Assembly: GCA_023853785.1 (NCBI GenBank) | Contig: JAJIRX010000865.1 | Coordinates: 1 to 64,000 of the forward strand | DNA: 64,000 bases | Source: Psilocybe azurescens | Lineage: Eukaryota; Basidiomycota; Agaricomycetes; Agaricales; Agrocybaceae | Reading direction: 5' to 3' | Shown here: positions 60,733-64,000 of the stretch, piece after piece | Position numbering within the stretch: position 1 is the stretch's first letter | How the letters are laid out: each line of letters begins with the position of its first letter | The notes under the pieces: generated by a model | Told to the model about the DNA's origin: nothing | Database searches by the model: none | Seen by the model: only the letters and a program-made list of their open reading frames with translations | Position numbers and translations under genes: made by a program

Positions 60733-61581
60733 TCAATGTCCATTGACGGGAAGCTCGCATGTACTGAGGGCTGATTGAAAATGACGTGTTAATAGATTTG
60801 CAACAAAACGTCAATACAATATCCATAGGCATAGATACTCACACGAACTTCGAGCGACGCAGACGGCTCTATATGCCGATTCGAATTTATTTATATGTTG
60901 GATCAGATATGAGGACCCGGAAACATATAATATAACACAAATATACGCACCCGCACACGCAAATGGTAGATCCATTGTAATCAGAACCACCACCTATGCA
61001 TTAATGTAAACGATATATTAAGCATACGGAGGTCAACATGACTTACATTGGCTGTCGAGTGGTATGACTGCGAGTGGAGCAGTTGGAGTACAATGGCTGA
61101 AATCTGATTCAAACACAAAATGAAAGACAAGTCGTCAAGAGTCAAGAATGATGGCGTGTGTTTTCATACATGGATTATTGTATGCGCAAGCTATTCTATA
61201 TGACCTTCAACTCCATCATTTGTTAAAGCAAATAGAATGTTAGATGCGCACCCATCGGCGCAGACGGTGGCACCGGTATAGCCAATTCCACCGCCTAATA
61301 ATTGAAGGACTCAGATGTCGTAAAATGGAACCTGATACCCTAAAATTAGGTGACAACCTACATTGACCATATGGCTGCACTAATCCGCTAGGTAAAGAGC
61401 ATGGATCTATCGGCGCAGTAAGGGTAGGGGTCGGGCTTTCTACAAATATGCTAGTCTAAAATGTGTCCACAGGAAGCCCAGGCCATAGTAAAAACTTACC
61501 TTGAGCTTTGTTATCAAAAACGCGACCATTGACTGACGTAAAGAATACAGATAAAAAGGTAACAAAACTTTTAATGTGCAT
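60733..61581 (-). CDS. Secreted CBM1-like protein without enzyme domain
   Basis: Start MHIKSFVTFLSVFFTSVNGR at 61581 is a signal peptide. Exons 61581-61500, 61439-61362 and 61294-61252 join through GTAAGT and GTAGGT introns to give SPTPTLTAPIDPCSLP and a CBM1-like YGQCGGIGYTGATVCADG. Further exons (about 61117-61048 and 60984-60951) give a second related module, DSQCGGSDYNGSTICVCG, and the end STCELPVNGH before the stop at 60733. The second module joins in frame only if the GGG at 61251-61253 loses a base. CBM1 modules bind crystalline cellulose; here no catalytic domain is present and aromatic residues in the second module are fewer than usual. Each module is split by introns. It lies about 1.3 kb from the CE1-CBM1 gene on the same strand. 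Confidence 0.5.
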
Positions 61582-64000
61582 GTCGCCTTCGGATAGATGT
61601 ATTCGAACTTGAACTTCGAAGGTTGACTACTTTATAGGAGCATGGAAAGTCAACCCGCAAGATCATCGGAGCATAAGAACGGTAAAATACATCTGACATG
61701 ATTTCAATCAAAATTACAGTGTTGACCGAAGCATCGTACTTCATACTTAAGTAGGGTCACCTTTTCCGGCCAGGTGGGCTTCAAGACAGCGGGAATCATG
61801 AGTGATGTTCATTATTATCCAACACATAATCACAGGACTTGACTAACTGTTGAAGACGACTAAAATTTATAGAAATCGTACAATCCCAGCTCTAAAATCA
61901 CGATGCTCATATGCCGACGGATAAATATGTAGATGCTCTCAATTCTCGGAATATGTACTAGAATAGATGCTGATGACATTCAGTAAACATTGTGCTACCG
62001 GCTCAACTCACCTGGTGCCCTGATGGTTGGGTTATCAATTTGACAGTTTCTAACTGAATATTGAGTGTATTGAGGCTTTCGCTGGTGGCCTTCAGAGCCG
62101 ATTAGATTATAGATAAGTGGTGCAGATCCATCAGCGGCTGTACAGACCTCGCACACAGGCCAGTTGGTTAAAGTCCAATCGGACGCCTTGAGTCTTAAAG
62201 CTTAAACGTTCGAACCCTTGAGCCCAATTTATTTATTTGGGCCGTTACATGATCAGATTTTTATAAGAAACAGCGTGCTCTGCAACAGCGGCGCATGGGA
62301 TAAAGTAGAAGAGTTGTTTTAAGTAGCCGTGATGCCTGATAGAGAACCAGACAGGAGCATCGATATGATCGGACTGCTGAAGTGTGTAAGTGACTTTCCT
62401 TTCGTATATTAAACCCATGATATGCCAGTGCAGAATACAATAAAAATGAAAGGTGACCCCAAAGGTCCGTTTCGAATCGAACTTGGGAATTTTGTCTCTG
62501 CCAAAATATCAACTCAAGACATCAGGAAAACAGAAAGAATCACATCAGACATTATGAACTCCGAAATCCCTTATAGACGATCATCTGTGCCATAATCCGG
62601 TCACCATAGTATAGGCTGACTCACAATGCAATTTATAGAAAGACATTGCTAGGTCCAAAAATATTTGAAAATTGATATTATGAATTTGTCATAATAATAT
62701 GGGTTATTAGTAGATGGTTATCTGCGTTATAATTGTCATCATAATATATGCTGATTCACAATGTAATTTATAGCAAGATATTGCTAGGTCCAAAAAATTT
62801 GAAAAGTGATATTATGAGTTTATCGTGGTGATACAGTTTATTATGGAATTGATACTGTCCCTATGCATGACGATAGGGCAGCTGTGATATTATTATCAAT
62901 ATCAACAAAGTATCTAATTCTAGGATACTTGCGATACGGTAATAGTTAGTTAGGTCTGCATGGGGCCTTGCCCCAATAGACATAAATCAACAAGAAAAAA
63001 AAAATGATGTGATGCGGATTGAAAAGCCCGTCAGACTTGGAATCAAGCACAGCCACACAACAATTAATTAAGAGAATGACAGAATAGAAAAGAGCAGAAA
63101 ATGGAGAACGATTTATGACACATTATTATAAGATAACGACTTCTCAGTACATAGTCAGTAATACAAAATGATCTGGCAGTAGCACTCAGTGCGCAGTGCA
63201 CATTCACTCAGAACTGGTCTGGTACTGGTATTGAGTATCAAGCAACCAAGCAACCCCACCTAGCTACAAACTCCCTATGGCCGCCTTCAGTTGACGCTTG
63301 ATCTGTCTAGTGTGCATACGGTGATAGAGAGTGAATATGCATATTCTATATTTAAAAATCACAGAGTACTGGGATCATCTACATCTAGTACACTAAAACA
63401 TAAGCATAAGCTTAAGGAAAAAATGGCAGAAGAGAGGTCACCGGCTTTGATCCCTCAGTTATATGGGGAATAGGACGGAGAAAATCACAAGCTCGTTTAT
63501 CTTTATATTGAGTCTCGAGTATTAGGAGCATCAAGACAGTTCGTTATAGTACAGTATACTACTATATACTATGAGTATCGACGTTCAATTTACGGATTTT
63601 GAATGGATGGTTGGTCAGCCGTCAATTGTGCATCAACAACCAGTTATTGTGTTGTGCTGTGTTGTGTAAAGAGGAATCACGAAGCATTTTACGGAATTGT
63701 GGCCCCCTGCGCTGCTCAACATGGTAATCTAAAGAATACGTTGCTTGCTTGTTCTCGCAAAGGGGCATTGTAGGTACTACATACATGCATAAGCACGCAC
63801 CTACGCACGAATTCGATCCGATAATAGTAGGATCAGATGTACTTTCAGAGTGGCGTGGTGGTGGTGATGGACTCAGGTTCAGGATTGGCGGGTTCCCTGG
63901 TGGGTCACAACCCACGACTGCATCCTTGCAAGTTCCCAGCTGCTTCAAGTTAATCTTATATGGACATATGGGCAGTGGGGAGTCTGGTCTCGTAATAGGC
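61582..64000. other. Gene-poor right end
   Basis: No protein gene is supported. It contains a 130-bp direct duplication at 62586-62848 and AT-rich spacer. Frames up to 108 codons (63948-63622, minus) have no recognisable content. Confidence 0.4.
62586..62848. repeat. Direct duplication of about 130 bp
   Basis: Two adjacent units share CATAATATA or CATAGTATA followed by GGCTGA/TGCTGA, then TCACAATGYAATTTATAG, TTGCTAGGTCCAAAAA and GATATTATGA, in the same order and spacing. Divergence is moderate, so the duplication is not recent. Confidence 0.7.

Noticed and set aside
62141..62240. tRNA-like stretch with GTTCGAACCC and GGCCAGTTGGTTAAAG
   Set aside because: No acceptor stem pairs the ends and no anticodon arm can be drawn at the right distance, so the resemblance is partial.
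1..64000. CRISPR array or bacterial operon features
   Set aside because: The genes have spliceosomal introns and fungal families; no regularly spaced identical repeats with unique spacers were seen.

Overview
The window is genomic DNA from a filamentous basidiomycete, most likely a wood- or litter-associated member of Agaricomycetes. The evidence is genes broken by many short GT-AG introns of about 45-75 bp, two FunK1-type fungal protein kinases, an Aim9-like phosphotransferase, F-box/leucine-rich proteins, an HNH-signature protein of the Agaricomycete type, a secreted carbohydrate esterase with a cellulose-binding CBM1 tail, and a large Helitron. I cannot name the genus from sequence alone.

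Layout. 1-4,000 is repeat-rich: a 116/121-bp tandem duplication, a run of reiterated splice-like modules, and a terminal-inverted-repeat element with a second truncated copy beside it. About 4,000-23,300 is dominated by a Helitron system, mostly read on the minus strand. It holds a Rep-helicase polyprotein (16140 to 7797) ending in a UCH/USP-like cysteine-protease-like module, an Spt5-like NGN/KOW gene (about 7055 to 4472), an intron-rich orphan gene (20193 to 16856) and an opposing orphan gene on the plus strand (21469-22590). Both flanks carry CACGTG-containing repeats and hairpins, and a 10-bp inverted match lies 19.3 kb apart at the two ends. A composite Helitron carrying cargo genes is therefore plausible but not proven.

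23,300-26,700 holds a 5'-truncated FunK1 kinase and a hypothetical multi-exon gene. 27,900-30,470 holds a broken small ORF and an intact Aim9-like gene. 31,280-34,905 holds two F-box genes on the minus strand. 35,000-44,000 is gene-poor, with simple-sequence DNA, a non-autonomous Tc1/pogo-like element (39,062-39,803) and weak gene candidates. 44,351-47,367 is a full-length FunK1 kinase, 48,140-49,080 a GDT1-type cation transporter, and 52,010-50,625 an HNH-family gene. 52,500-56,300 is minisatellite and low-complexity DNA. 59,413-58,141 is the CE1-CBM1 esterase and 61,581-60,733 a secreted CBM1-only protein. The right end is repeat-bearing intergenic DNA.

Many genes here, including the conserved single-copy-type GDT1 gene, read in one frame only if one homopolymer run is changed by a single base. 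This points to uncorrected homopolymer errors in the assembly more than to gene decay, and should be settled before calling these genes pseudogenes.
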